Positions 8,810 to 17,592 of a DNA stretch of 64,000 nt are shown here, piece by piece (position 1 is the stretch's first letter; each line of letters opens with the position of its first letter). This DNA is from Achromobacter sp. MYb9. Its GTDB lineage: Bacteria > Pseudomonadota > Gammaproteobacteria > Burkholderiales > Burkholderiaceae_B. A program made the translations under genes and the position numbers. The DNA lies in NCBI RefSeq assembly GCF_002975275.1, contig NZ_PCOQ01000004.1, positions 186,001 to 250,000 on the forward strand, in the 5' to 3' direction. Below the pieces are notes generated by a model, which was not told where the DNA came from, made no database searches, and saw nothing but the letters and a program-made list of their open reading frames with translations.

Positions 8810-10084
8810 TCATGCCGCGACGCCGGCTTGCGCCAGCATGGCGCGCAGCAGGACGTTGCATCCCGCTTCCAGGTGTTCGGGGCGCGCGTCCTCGATCTCG
8901 TTATGGCTGATGCCATCCTTGCATGGCACGAAGATCATGGCCGCCGGCGCCACGCGCGCCAGATACACCGCGTCGTGCCCCGCCCCGCTGACCACGTCCA
9001 TGGCCGACATCGACAAGGCCTGGGCGCCTTCGCGCACCGACTGCACCAGCGCGGGCGCGAAAGGCTGCGGCGGGAAGTACACCACTTGCTCCACCTGCGC
9101 GGTCACGCCCCGCGCCGCCGCGGCTGCGTCGGCCGCCGCCCGCAACGCGGTGTCCATGGCCGACAACGTGGCGTCATCGGCCGCTCGCAGGTCCACCGTC
9201 ATCCGCACGCGGCCTGGAATCACATTGCGGGAATTGGGAAACACGTCCATCCAGCCCACGGTGCCACGTGCATTGGGCGCGTGCGCAAGCGCGATCTGGT
9301 TCACGGCCAACACCAGCTCGGAGGCCGCCAGCAACGCGTCGCGACGCAACGGCATGGGCGTGGGGCCCGCGTGCGCTTCCACGCCGGTCAGCACGATGTC
9401 GTACCAGCGCTGGCCCAGGGCGGCCGTCACCACGCCGATTACGGTATCGGCGGCCTCCAGCACCGGCCCTTGTTCGATATGCGCCTCGAAGTACGCACCC
9501 ACCCCGCCCGGTTGCGCCGGCGGCACCGCCGCCTTGCCGTCATACCCGATGCCGTGCAAGGCCTGCTGCACGCTGACGCCGTCACGGTCCTGCTGCGACA
9601 ACGCGTGCTCCAGCGTGAAGGCGCCCGCGTACACCCCGGACCCCATCATCACCGGCACGAAGCGCGAGCCCTCTTCATTGGTCCACACCGCCAGTTCCAG
9701 CGGCGCGTCGGTCTGCAAGCCCGCATCGTTCAGCGTGCGCAGCACTTCCAGGCCGGCCAGCACCCCGTAGTTGCCGTCGAATTTTCCGCCGGTGGGCTGC
9801 GTGTCGATATGGCTGCCCGTCATGACGGCCGGCAAGCTGTTGTCGCGGCCCGGCCGGCGCGCGAAGATGTTGCCAATGGCGTCGACGCGCACTTCACAGC
9901 CGGCCTCCGTCGCCCAACGGACGAACAGGTCGCGGCCCTGCCGATCCAGGTCGGTCAGGGCCAGCCGGCAGACGCCGCCCTTTTCGGTGCCGCCGATGCG
10001 GGCCAGATCCATCAGCGACTGCCACAAGCGCGCGCCGTCCACGCGCAGGTCGGCCAAGGAGGAGGATGCGAAGGCAAGCGTCAT
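8810..10084 (-). CDS. Zn-dependent amidohydrolase (N-carbamoyl-L-amino-acid hydrolase / allantoate amidohydrolase family)
   Basis: Cytoplasmic M20-family hydrolase of 424 residues that removes a carbamoyl or ureido group from an N-substituted amino acid. The di-metal site is visible: GSHIDTQPTGGKFDG (His and bridging Asp), NEEGSRF (Glu) and AHIEQGP (His). The C-terminal part has the substrate-binding GAGHDA motif. The start at 10084 has AGGAA about 6 bases upstream; an upstream in-frame Met lacks this. It follows the MFS carrier gene by 55 bases and precedes the Dpp-type importer, so uptake and cleavage may be linked. Carbamoylase, allantoate hydrolase and ureidoglycolate-type specificities cannot be told apart from sequence alone. 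Confidence 0.85.
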   Translation of the reverse strand: MTLAFASSSLADLRVDGARLWQSLMDLARIGGTEKGGVCRLALTDLDRQGRDLFVRWATEAGCEVRVDAIGNIFARRPGRDNSLPAVMTGSHIDTQPTGGKFDGNYGVLAGLEVLRTLNDAGLQTDAPLELAVWTNEEGSRFVPVMMGSGVYAGAFTLEHALSQQDRDGVSVQQALHGIGYDGKAAVPPAQPGGVGAYFEAHIEQGPVLEAADTVIGVVTAALGQRWYDIVLTGVEAHAGPTPMPLRRDALLAASELVLAVNQIALAHAPNARGTVGWMDVFPNSRNVIPGRVRMTVDLRAADDATLSAMDTALRAAADAAAAARGVTAQVEQVVYFPPQPFAPALVQSVREGAQALSMSAMDVVSGAGHDAVYLARVAPAAMIFVPCKDGISHNEIEDARPEHLEAGCNVLLRAMLAQAGVAA

Positions 10085-10139
10085 GGAAGTTCCTGTTCCG
10101 GTAACAGCCGCGGCATGCGGCATCGATGCAAGCCATTCT

Positions 10140-11516
10140 TCACTGTGTACCAGCGTCCTGCAAGTGCGCCTTCGCCGCGCTCTCTTCCCATGCCAGGCTG
10201 CGCCGGTAGCGGGCGCAACCGGACGCCAGCAGCAACACGCACAGCACCGTCGCGCCGCCGATCAGCAGGGACAGCGACTGCCCTACCGCCGCCGGCTGCT
10301 TGAACAGGCGGTCGGTCAACAACGCCACGGCGGTGGTACCCAGCCCCAGGCCGATCAGGTTCGAGATCAGCAGGAACAGCGCCGAGACCTGTGCGCGGAT
10401 CTGGTTGGGCGGCAGGATCTGCATGGCCGCCGTGGATGTCGGCATGGGAAAGGACGCGAAGAACATTGCCGGCAACAGCAGGCCCACCGACAGCCACAGG
10501 CTGTCCACCTGCGTGAAGGCCACCGCCGGCAACGCCATGCCCAGCGCGCCGATCACGCCCGCGCGCAGCGGCGCGTCGCCGTAGCCGCGCCGGCCCAGCC
10601 AATCCATCAGCCAGCCGCCGCAGAATACGCCCGCGGTATTGGCCACCAGCACCACGACGCCCAGCATATAGCCCGCCTCGACCGGCGACATGCCGAATTT
10701 GCGCATGTAGAACGCGGGCGTCCAACCCAGCAGCGCGAACAGCACCATGGCGTAGAACGAGAAACCCAGGTAATGACAGAAAAACGTGCCGCGATGGCGG
10801 CCCAGGAAGCGTGCGGTGTCGCGCAGCGTGGGCTTTTGCGCCTGCCCGGCCGCGTTGCGGCGCAAACCCAGCCGGTGGGGATCGCGCACGGTCAGCAGGA
10901 TAAGCAGCGCCACCAGCAAGCCGGGCAGCCCAACGATGAAGAAGGTGACCTGCCACGGCCGCATGGCGCCGATCCCGGGCACCAGCACGGTGTCCACGCT
11001 TTTGAGCAGGTTGATGACGTAGCCGCCGATCAGGAAGGCCATGCCGCCGCCGATGAACGATCCGATCGAATAGATGCCCACCGCGCGCCCCAGCTTGTCG
11101 CGCGGGAACATGTCGCTAAGCATGGAATAGGTGGCGGGCGATAACGCGGCCTCGCCCACGCCCACGCCGATGCGCGCCAGGAACATCTGCGCGAAATTGC
11201 GCGACAGGCCGCAGGCAGCGGTGGCCAGGCTCCAGAACGCCACCCCGATCGCGATGATCTTCGGCCGCGAATAGCGGTCGGCCAGCAAGGCGATGGGAAT
11301 GCCCATGAAGGCGTAGAACAACGAGAACGCCAAGCCGTGCAACAAGCTGAACTGGGTGTCTGACAACTGCAGATCCTGCTTGATGGGTTCGATCATCAGC
11401 GCCAGGATCTGTCTGTCGACGAAGGAAAATATGTACGCTAGCATGCATATCACGACGACGTACCACTCGTAGGCGTAGCTTCGTCTTGTCCCTTGCTGCA
11501 GGGTGGCGTCAGTCAT
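10140..11516 (-). CDS. MFS transporter
   Basis: Twelve-helix inner-membrane carrier of 458 residues. The signature loop between helices 2 and 3 reads GIPIALLADRYSRPK, and the first helix begins YEWYVVVICMLAYIFSFVDRQ, a pattern of the anion/organic-acid branch of the MFS. The frame is open far upstream, but the Met at 11516 has AAGGGA about 7 bases before it. The gene diverges from an AraC regulator across 120 bases and is followed by the amidohydrolase, so it may carry that enzyme's substrate and be controlled by the regulator. Confidence 0.87.
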   Translation of the reverse strand: MTDATLQQGTRRSYAYEWYVVVICMLAYIFSFVDRQILALMIEPIKQDLQLSDTQFSLLHGLAFSLFYAFMGIPIALLADRYSRPKIIAIGVAFWSLATAACGLSRNFAQMFLARIGVGVGEAALSPATYSMLSDMFPRDKLGRAVGIYSIGSFIGGGMAFLIGGYVINLLKSVDTVLVPGIGAMRPWQVTFFIVGLPGLLVALLILLTVRDPHRLGLRRNAAGQAQKPTLRDTARFLGRHRGTFFCHYLGFSFYAMVLFALLGWTPAFYMRKFGMSPVEAGYMLGVVVLVANTAGVFCGGWLMDWLGRRGYGDAPLRAGVIGALGMALPAVAFTQVDSLWLSVGLLLPAMFFASFPMPTSTAAMQILPPNQIRAQVSALFLLISNLIGLGLGTTAVALLTDRLFKQPAAVGQSLSLLIGGATVLCVLLLASGCARYRRSLAWEESAAKAHLQDAGTQ

Positions 11517-11636
11517 CTTTTTCCCTTGGAGTGTGCCGGGATCGGGCTGCGTCCCGTTTGTCCATCTGTTGTAGGTCTTTGCGCTACCCGGCTCTATACG
11601 CCGGACGCAACGACTGTTCCCACCGCGCAGGAAAGC

Positions 11637-12620
11637 ATGTTCAACGACACCTATCCGCTGAACCGCCATTGCTTGCTGGACTCGGCCAACGCCACCGAGA
11701 TCAAGGACCAGGTCAGCCAGCACCTGTGGTCGCACCGCATGTGCGTCGCTCAGGGGAAACCCTTGCAGTCCAGGTTGTATGGCGTGTTCTTCGGCAGCGC
11801 CGCGCTGTTCGACCTGCACTATGGCGCCGAGGTCGAAATCGACGCCGGCGACATCGCCAGCTATTACCTGATCCGCGTCACCCTGCAAGGCACGGGGCTG
11901 GTTACGCTGGGCAAGCGCCGCGCCGCGATGCGCGAAGGCGGCCTGACGATCTCGTCGCCGTCGGAACCCAGCGTGATCAGCATCGGGCGGGATTGCCGCA
12001 ACCTGATCCTGCGCGTAGAGCGCCAGGCGCTGGAACAGCAGTTGCAACGCCTGTTGGACCGGCCAATCCGCCACGCCCTGGTATTCGACCTGGAGGTGGA
12101 CGCCGACGCCCCCGGGCTGGCTGCCGTGCGCGAAACGCTGGACTACCTGTGCCGGCTGTACCAGCATCCGGCCATCGACGGCGTCACCCAGACACTGGCT
12201 GCGGGCTTTTCTGATTACTTGCTGGCGCTACTGCTGACGCAGCTGCCCCACAACTATTCCGACCTGTTGCGCGCGGGCAGCCGCCAGCCCCTGCCCCAGC
12301 ATGTGCGCCAGGCCCGCGAGTACATCGAAACGCATGTCGACGAAGCGATCTCGCTATCGGATCTGGCGGCGCACTGTGGCGTGTCGATCCGCACGCTGCA
12401 AAACGGCTTCACGCAGTTCTTGAAACAAAGCCCCAGCGAGTATGTGCGCAACCAGCGGCTGGCGCTGGTGCATGCGGCGCTTGAAGCCGCGCGCACGCGC
12501 GACAGCGTCACCGACATCCTGCTGCGCCACGGCGTGACCAGCTTCGGACATTTCGCCACCCACTACCGCAAACGCTACGGCTGCCTGCCGTCGGACACCT
12601 TGCGGCGGCACCGCGGATAA
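11637..12620 (+). CDS. AraC-family transcriptional regulator (AraC-type N-terminal binding domain)
   Basis: Regulator of 327 residues. Residues 1-200 resemble the AraC_binding_2 sensor domain (DSANATEIKDQVSQHLWSH). The C-terminal 100 residues hold two helix-turn-helix units, with SLSDLAAHCGVSIRTLQNGF as the first recognition unit and DILLRHGVTSFGHFATHYRKRYG as the second. The start at 11637 follows GCAGGAAAGC; the upstream extension overlaps the divergent promoter region. It is the likely activator of the adjacent MFS-hydrolase genes and perhaps of the downstream dehydrogenase pair. The effector is unknown. Confidence 0.88.
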   Translation: MFNDTYPLNRHCLLDSANATEIKDQVSQHLWSHRMCVAQGKPLQSRLYGVFFGSAALFDLHYGAEVEIDAGDIASYYLIRVTLQGTGLVTLGKRRAAMREGGLTISSPSEPSVISIGRDCRNLILRVERQALEQQLQRLLDRPIRHALVFDLEVDADAPGLAAVRETLDYLCRLYQHPAIDGVTQTLAAGFSDYLLALLLTQLPHNYSDLLRAGSRQPLPQHVRQAREYIETHVDEAISLSDLAAHCGVSIRTLQNGFTQFLKQSPSEYVRNQRLALVHAALEAARTRDSVTDILLRHGVTSFGHFATHYRKRYGCLPSDTLRRHRG

Positions 12621-12724
12621 GCGCGGCCCATTCCCTTGCCTGATCGGAACGACGGTTGCGCGTTTTGCGCAGCCCGTACAGGGCGTCACCGCTAGGATCA
12701 AGCTTCTATCGAAGGAGCTTGATC

Positions 12725-13822
12725 ATGCGAATCAGCGTATTGGGCGGCGGCCACGGCTGCTACGCGGCGGCGGCCGAACTGGCGGAAAAAGGGCACGACG
12801 TGCGCTGGTGGCGGCGCGACGGCGCGGCCTTTGAGGGCCTGCGCGACGCAGGCGCGCTCACCGTCACCGACTACCGCGGCACACGCCACATCCCGCTGGG
12901 CCACGGCCCCGGCCATCTGCAACTGGCCGACGCCTTGGGCGACGCAGTCGCCGATGCGCAATTGCTGGTCATCCCGCTGCCGTCCACCACCCACGACGCG
13001 CTGGCCGTTGAATTGGCGCCGCTGGTGCAAGACGGGCAGGTCGTGTTCCTGCCGCCGGGCACCTTCGGCTGCTACGTCTTTGCCCGCGCCCAGAAACACG
13101 CCGGCAACCCCGCCCGCGTGGCCTATGCCGAAACCGGCACCCTGCCCTATCTGGCCCGCAAGCACGGCAACACCGTCGTCGTCAGCGGCTACGCCACGCG
13201 CCTGCCCACCGGCGTGTTTCCCAACCGCCTGTCGGCGGACGCGCTGCCGCTCCTGCGGCAGGCCTATCCGGCCGTCGAACCGGTCGAGGATGGCCTGTCG
13301 GGCGCCTTGATGAACGCCGGCCCCATCATCCACCCGCCGCTCATCATGATGAACGCCGGCCCACTGGAGCACTTCGACAAGTGGGACATTCATAACGAAG
13401 GCACGCAGGCTTCGATCCGCCGCGTGACCGATGCGCTGGACGCCGAACGCGTCGCCATCCGCAAGGCGCTGGGCTACGCCGCCCCCCACTTCCCGCTGGC
13501 CGACCACTACTCCACCGAAGGCGACGAATGGATGTACGGCCGCGGCGCCCACGGCAAGCTGACCGACAGCGGCGACTGGCGCGAAACCATCGACTTGCGC
13601 ACCCACCGCTACATGCAGGAAGACACGCGGCTGGGGCTGTCGTTCCTGGTGTCCACGGGCCGCTGGGCAGGCGTGCCCACACCAATCGCGCAAGGCTTGC
13701 TGAGCATCGCCAGCGCCATCACCGGCCAAGACCTGTATGCGGAAGGCCGTACCCTGGAAGGCCTGGGGCTGGACCGGTTGTCGCGTAGCGGCATGGCCGA
13801 ACTGCTGGCGCAAGGATGCTGA
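12725..13822 (+). CDS. NAD/NADP octopine/nopaline dehydrogenase family protein
   Basis: A 365-residue oxidoreductase with an N-terminal Rossmann fold starting at the first residue (MRISVLGGGHGCYAAAAELA) and a C-terminal octopine-dehydrogenase domain, including the conserved NAGPIIHPPLIMMNAG segment and the catalytic-type histidine in that stretch. Family enzymes interconvert opines (N-carboxyalkyl amino acids) with an amino acid and a keto acid. The start has GAAGGAG about 7 bases upstream. It is followed three bases later by a 3-hydroxyacyl-CoA dehydrogenase gene. Whether it makes or degrades an opine, or uses another substrate, is not visible. Confidence 0.83.
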   Translation: MRISVLGGGHGCYAAAAELAEKGHDVRWWRRDGAAFEGLRDAGALTVTDYRGTRHIPLGHGPGHLQLADALGDAVADAQLLVIPLPSTTHDALAVELAPLVQDGQVVFLPPGTFGCYVFARAQKHAGNPARVAYAETGTLPYLARKHGNTVVVSGYATRLPTGVFPNRLSADALPLLRQAYPAVEPVEDGLSGALMNAGPIIHPPLIMMNAGPLEHFDKWDIHNEGTQASIRRVTDALDAERVAIRKALGYAAPHFPLADHYSTEGDEWMYGRGAHGKLTDSGDWRETIDLRTHRYMQEDTRLGLSFLVSTGRWAGVPTPIAQGLLSIASAITGQDLYAEGRTLEGLGLDRLSRSGMAELLAQGC

Positions 13823-13824
13823 CC

Positions 13825-14826
13825 ATGGACGCCAGAATTTGCGTGGTCGGCGCCGGCCGCATGGGTGAAGGCATCACCCTGTCTTACCTGCTTGCCGGAT
13901 GGCAGGTGACGCTGATCGACATCAAGCCGCGAGCGCCAGCCGAACAATCGGCGCACGACGCGAGCGTAGCGGCCAACCTAAGGCGCGAGCTCGGCACGCT
14001 TAGCCAGTTGGGCCTGCTGGACGCGAGCCAGACGGAATCGGCCCTGGGCCGGGTGCGCCTGCGCCGGCGCGACGACGCCGTGGCCGACCTGCGGGCGGCG
14101 CGCGTCGTCTTCGAGGCCGTGCCGGAACGGCTGGACGCCAAGCGGGACACCTTCTTGTGGCTGGGGCAGACGTGCGCCCCGGATGGGGTCATCGCTTCCA
14201 CCACGTCCACCTTTCTTGTCACCGAATTGGCCAGGCTGGTGCCGCATCCCGAGCGCTTTCTGAACGCCCACTGGCTGAACCCGGCCACCTTGATTCCGTT
14301 GGTGGAAGTCAGCCGCGGGCCGCAGACTGGCGACGCCGCGGCGTCGCTGCTGCTGGATACGCTGCGCCAGGCCGGCAAGGTGCCGGTGCAGTGCGCGCCG
14401 TCCGCGGGCTACATCGTGCCCCGCATCCAGGCCCTGGCCATGAACGAGGCCGCCCGCATGGTAGAGGAAGGCGTGGCCAGCGCGGAAGACATCGACACCG
14501 CCGTGCGGCTGGGTTTCGGGCTGCGCTTTTCGGTACTGGGCCTGTTGGAATTCATCGACTGGGGCGGCGGCGACATCCTTTACTACGCGTCGCGCTACCT
14601 GTCCGGCGAAATCGGCCCCCGCTTCGCCGCACCCGACGTCATCGCCCGCAACATGGAGGAAGGCCGCAACGGACTGCGCGACGGCCAGGGCTTCTACGAC
14701 TACGCCGGCATGGACGTGGACGCGTACAAAATGGAACGGCTGGAACAATTGTGCAAGCGGCTGGACATCATGGGGCTGCTGCCTCGGGCAGGCAGCGCCC
14801 CGTCCGCGCCCGACCCCCGGCGCTGA
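13825..14826 (+). CDS. 3-hydroxyacyl-CoA dehydrogenase family protein
   Basis: NAD-dependent dehydrogenase of 333 residues. The N-terminal nucleotide fold has VVGAGRMGEGI with a following LIDIK, and the C-terminal 3HCDH domain contains GYIVPRIQALAMNEAARMVEEG and FGLRFSVLGLLEFIDWGGGD. An ATG at 13816 overlaps the previous stop, but the ATG at 13825 has AAGGATG at a better distance. Paired with the opine-type dehydrogenase, it may oxidise a hydroxy acid or carnitine-like compound. It does not have the hydratase domain of FadB, so it is not a full beta-oxidation enzyme. Confidence 0.82.
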   Translation: MDARICVVGAGRMGEGITLSYLLAGWQVTLIDIKPRAPAEQSAHDASVAANLRRELGTLSQLGLLDASQTESALGRVRLRRRDDAVADLRAARVVFEAVPERLDAKRDTFLWLGQTCAPDGVIASTTSTFLVTELARLVPHPERFLNAHWLNPATLIPLVEVSRGPQTGDAAASLLLDTLRQAGKVPVQCAPSAGYIVPRIQALAMNEAARMVEEGVASAEDIDTAVRLGFGLRFSVLGLLEFIDWGGGDILYYASRYLSGEIGPRFAAPDVIARNMEEGRNGLRDGQGFYDYAGMDVDAYKMERLEQLCKRLDIMGLLPRAGSAPSAPDPRR

Positions 14827-14835
14827 CGCCGCGGC

Positions 14836-16020
14836 TCAGCGTGCCAGGTCTTCCAGGATCCGGTACGCCAGCCGCACCCGGGCTTCGTTCGGATAGTTCT
14901 TGTTGGCCAGGATCACGATGCCCGTTTTCCGGGCCGGCACGAACGCCACATATGCGCCGAAGCCGTTGGTCGATCCGGTCTTGTTGATCCACACCGCCTG
15001 CTGCGGCGCCAGCGGGGGATTCAACGCCATTGCCGGGTGGCTCTGGCTGTTCAGCGTACCCGCGTTGGCCGTCAGCAACGCATCCAGCGTCACGGGATAG
15101 GCCAGTTGTTCCCAGACAAGGTCCTGCGTCATGTCGCCGACCTGGTAATAGCCCACATGCGTGCGCGCAACAGCGCGCCGAATGTCCGCGTCGCCCGTCA
15201 TATCCATGTTGACCTCGACGAAACGCAAGAGATCGCGCGCGCTGGTCTTCACGCCATACGCCTGGGCCGCCAGCACGCCGGGATTCACGCGGACCGGCGC
15301 ATCCTGCTTGTTGTAACCCTGGGCGTAGCCCGCCATCGCGGCGGCCGGCACGTCGATATACGTGTGCGTCAGGCCCAGCTTCGGAAACAGCGTTTTTTCC
15401 ATCGCCTGCACGAACGGCTGCTCCAGACTCTTGGCGGCCACTACGCCCAACATGCCGATGCTGGGATTGGCGTAAGTGCGGGAGGTGCCGGCCGGAACCT
15501 GCGGCTTCCAGGTCTTCAGGTAGTCCATCAACTGCGCGTCGTTGCGCACGGCATCGGGCACCTGCAACGGAAAGCCGCCGCCCGTGTGCGTACCCAGATG
15601 AACCAGCGTCAGTTGCGCGAACGCCGAACCTTGCAGGGCGGGCAGGAAACGCGCGGGGCTGTCGTTCAGCGACAGCTTGCCCTGCGTTTCCGCATAGGCC
15701 GCCAGCGTCGCGGTATAGGTTTTGCTGATCGAGCCCACTTCAAACAGGGTGTCGCGGCTGACCTTGGCCTGCGTCTGCCGCGATGCCACGCCGTAGTTGT
15801 AGAACTGCTGCCGGCCATCCTGGGTGACGGCAATCGCCAGACCCGGCACGCCGAATTCGTGCATCACCGCCTGCGCGGCTTCGTCGATATGGCGGCGGGC
15901 TTCCGCTGACCCCGGCGGCGCGGCTTGCCCTTGCTGCGCGGTCGCGCCCAAGGCGACCAAGGCCACCCACGCCAGCGCCGACAAGGCGGCGCGGCGGGTT
16001 CGGTCAACGCGCTTTCTCAT
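14836..16020 (-). CDS. ampC: Class C beta-lactamase (AmpC type)
   Basis: Periplasmic serine beta-lactamase of 394 residues. All class C active-site motifs are intact: Ser97-x-x-Lys100 (SISK), Tyr183-Ala-Asn185, and Lys347-Thr-Gly349. A Sec signal peptide spans about residues 1-33. The length matches chromosomal AmpC enzymes. There is no divergent ampR regulator; the upstream neighbour region is the glycine riboswitch of the dadA gene in the opposite direction. Expression is therefore probably constitutive or controlled elsewhere. A penicillin-binding or esterase role in the same fold is possible but the KTG and YAN boxes favour beta-lactamase. Confidence 0.87.
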   Translation of the reverse strand: MRKRVDRTRRAALSALAWVALVALGATAQQGQAAPPGSAEARRHIDEAAQAVMHEFGVPGLAIAVTQDGRQQFYNYGVASRQTQAKVSRDTLFEVGSISKTYTATLAAYAETQGKLSLNDSPARFLPALQGSAFAQLTLVHLGTHTGGGFPLQVPDAVRNDAQLMDYLKTWKPQVPAGTSRTYANPSIGMLGVVAAKSLEQPFVQAMEKTLFPKLGLTHTYIDVPAAAMAGYAQGYNKQDAPVRVNPGVLAAQAYGVKTSARDLLRFVEVNMDMTGDADIRRAVARTHVGYYQVGDMTQDLVWEQLAYPVTLDALLTANAGTLNSQSHPAMALNPPLAPQQAVWINKTGSTNGFGAYVAFVPARKTGIVILANKNYPNEARVRLAYRILEDLAR

Positions 16021-16126
16021 GCTTGCATCCCTTCTCTTGCCGTCTCGGTTGAATGCCCGACATAGTACTTACCCTGAATTCAATTCGACAAGAACTTGGC
16101 TATTCTGTACCCCGTCGATTCAAAAC

Positions 16127-16303
16127 CGCGCAGAAGAGACCGGCACTTGTGGCCGGCGCCGACGGAGCAACCGCCCCGGAAACTCTCAGGCAACAGGACT
16201 GCGCGCGTCTAGACAATCTGGAGAGAGGCGCCGTGCGCGCCCACCGAAGGGGAACCCGCCGCCGTCAGCGCCGCGGGTGAAGCTCTCAGGTACCAAGACA
16301 GAT
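16127..16303 (+). ncRNA. Tandem glycine riboswitch
   Basis: Two consecutive glycine aptamers lie in the leader of the dadA gene. Aptamer I has P1 strands CGCGCAG (16127-16133) and CTGCGCG (16199-16205), with the conserved CGACGGAGCAA and AACTCTCAGG cores. Aptamer II begins ATCTGGAGAG at 16216, has CACCGAAGGGGAA and GCTCTCAGG, and closes with ACCAAGACAGAT to 16303; its P1 is ATCTG (16216-16220) with CAGAT (16299-16303). A 10-base linker separates them. This matches the known cooperative tandem form. It fills most of the 330-base gap between ampC and dadA. Confidence 0.9.
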
Positions 16304-16345
16304 GGGGTGCTGCGGCCATATCGGCCGCGGCCACCCAATCTGGAG
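16299..16345 (+). promoter_or_regulatory. Riboswitch expression platform overlapping the dadA ribosome binding site
   Basis: CAGAT at 16299-16303, the 3' strand of aptamer II P1, can instead pair with a second ATCTG at 16338-16342. That pairing extends a stable hairpin (GCTGCGGCC 16309-16317 with GGCCGCGGC 16323-16331, loop ATATC, plus GGG/CCC). The distal ATCTG runs directly into GGAG (16342-16345), the Shine-Dalgarno of dadA. The 10-mer CAATCTGGAG occurs at both 16214 and 16336. The two pairings exclude each other, predicting a glycine-ON translational switch. Confidence 0.65.
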
Positions 16346-16350
16346 CCATC

Positions 16351-17583
16351 ATGCCCCGCATCGCCATCATTGGCGCCGGTATCACCGGCGTCACGTCCGC
16401 CTACGCCTTGTCCAAGCTCGGATACAAGGTCACTGTCTACGACCGCCAGCGCTACCCGGCCATGGAAACGTCCTACGCCAACGGCGGCCAGCTGTCGGCC
16501 AGCAACGCCGAAGTCTGGAACAGCACGGCCACGGTTCTGAAAGGGTTGCGCTGGATGTGGCGCAAGAACGCGCCGCTTTTGCTGAACCCTAAATTCAGCT
16601 GGCACAAGTATTCATGGCTGGCGCAGTTCATGGCGCAGATTCCGAACTACCGGGCGAACACCATCGCCACCACGCGGCTGGCGATCGAAGCGCGGCAGCA
16701 TCTTTTCGACATGGCCGAGGCCGAAGGCATCGATTTCGATCTGGAGCGCCGCGGCATTCTTCACATCTATCACGAGGCAGCAGGCTTCGAGGCCGCCCGC
16801 CGTTCCAACACGTTGCTGCAGGCAGGCGGCCTGGAGCGCTTTGCCGTGTCCGGCAGCGAAGCCCGCAACATCGAACCCACGCTGCAAACGGATTGCTATG
16901 GCGGGTTCTACACGCCCTCGGACGCCACCGGCGACATTCATAAGTTCACCAGCGGGCTGGCGCGGGCGTGCGCACGCCTTGGCGTCACGTTCATGCAGGA
17001 CGCCGACGTCGGCCAGATCGGCCGCGGCACCCCTCCCTATGTGCTGGACGTCCTGCGCGATGGCGGCACGGTGCGTGAACAGCACGAGGCCGATGCCATC
17101 GTCATCTGCGCCGGCGCGGTCAGCCGCAAGTTCGCCCGACAACTCGGCGACTCGCTGAACATCTATCCCGTGAAGGGCTACTCCATCAGCGTGCATCTGG
17201 ACGACGCGCAAAGCCAGGCCGCCGCGCCCCGCGTCAGCCTGCTGGACGAGGCCGCCAAAATCGTCACCAGCCGGCTGGGCGACCGCTTCCGCGTGGCGGG
17301 CACGGCGGAGTTCAACGGCTTCAATATGGACATCCGCGCCGAACGGGTGCAACCGCTGGTCGACTGGACGCGCAAGCACTTTCCCGGCATCCGGACATCG
17401 CGCGTGGTGCCGTGGTGCGGCCTGCGTCCCATGACGCCCAACATGATGCCGCGCGTGGGCCCCGGCAAGCGGCCCGGTGTGTTCTACAACACCGGGCATG
17501 GCCACCTGGGCTGGACCCTGTCGGCCGCCACCGCGCAGATGCTGGCGGCAAGCGTCGGAAAGACGCTGCCGCTGCCTGGATAA
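16351..17583 (+). CDS. dadA: D-amino-acid dehydrogenase, small-subunit (DadA) family, FAD-dependent
   Basis: Membrane-associated flavoprotein of 410 residues that oxidatively deaminates D-amino acids or glycine to keto acids and ammonia. The N-terminal FAD site reads RIAIIGAGITGVTSAYAL, followed by the DadA-type ETSYANGGQLSASNAEVW segment. The C-terminus has CGLRPMTPNMMPRVGP and the GHGHLGWTLS motif of this family. The gene is preceded by a tandem glycine riboswitch, so glycine is a signal and perhaps a substrate, as for glycine oxidases and the dadA branch. The ATG has GGAG six bases upstream. It ends ten bases before the convergent autotransporter stop. Confidence 0.9.
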   Translation: MPRIAIIGAGITGVTSAYALSKLGYKVTVYDRQRYPAMETSYANGGQLSASNAEVWNSTATVLKGLRWMWRKNAPLLLNPKFSWHKYSWLAQFMAQIPNYRANTIATTRLAIEARQHLFDMAEAEGIDFDLERRGILHIYHEAAGFEAARRSNTLLQAGGLERFAVSGSEARNIEPTLQTDCYGGFYTPSDATGDIHKFTSGLARACARLGVTFMQDADVGQIGRGTPPYVLDVLRDGGTVREQHEADAIVICAGAVSRKFARQLGDSLNIYPVKGYSISVHLDDAQSQAAAPRVSLLDEAAKIVTSRLGDRFRVAGTAEFNGFNMDIRAERVQPLVDWTRKHFPGIRTSRVVPWCGLRPMTPNMMPRVGPGKRPGVFYNTGHGHLGWTLSAATAQMLAASVGKTLPLPG

Positions 17584-17592
17584 GGCGTCCGA

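Noticed and set aside
7040-10303. A 1087-codon open frame on the plus strand
   Set aside because: It is antisense to the binding-protein and amidohydrolase genes, is rich in His, Arg and Gln with low complexity, and matches no family; GC-rich codon bias produces such shadows.
11517-12167. N-terminal extension of the MFS carrier frame
   Set aside because: It is antisense to the AraC gene; the carrier's first helix and ribosome site fit the Met at 11516.
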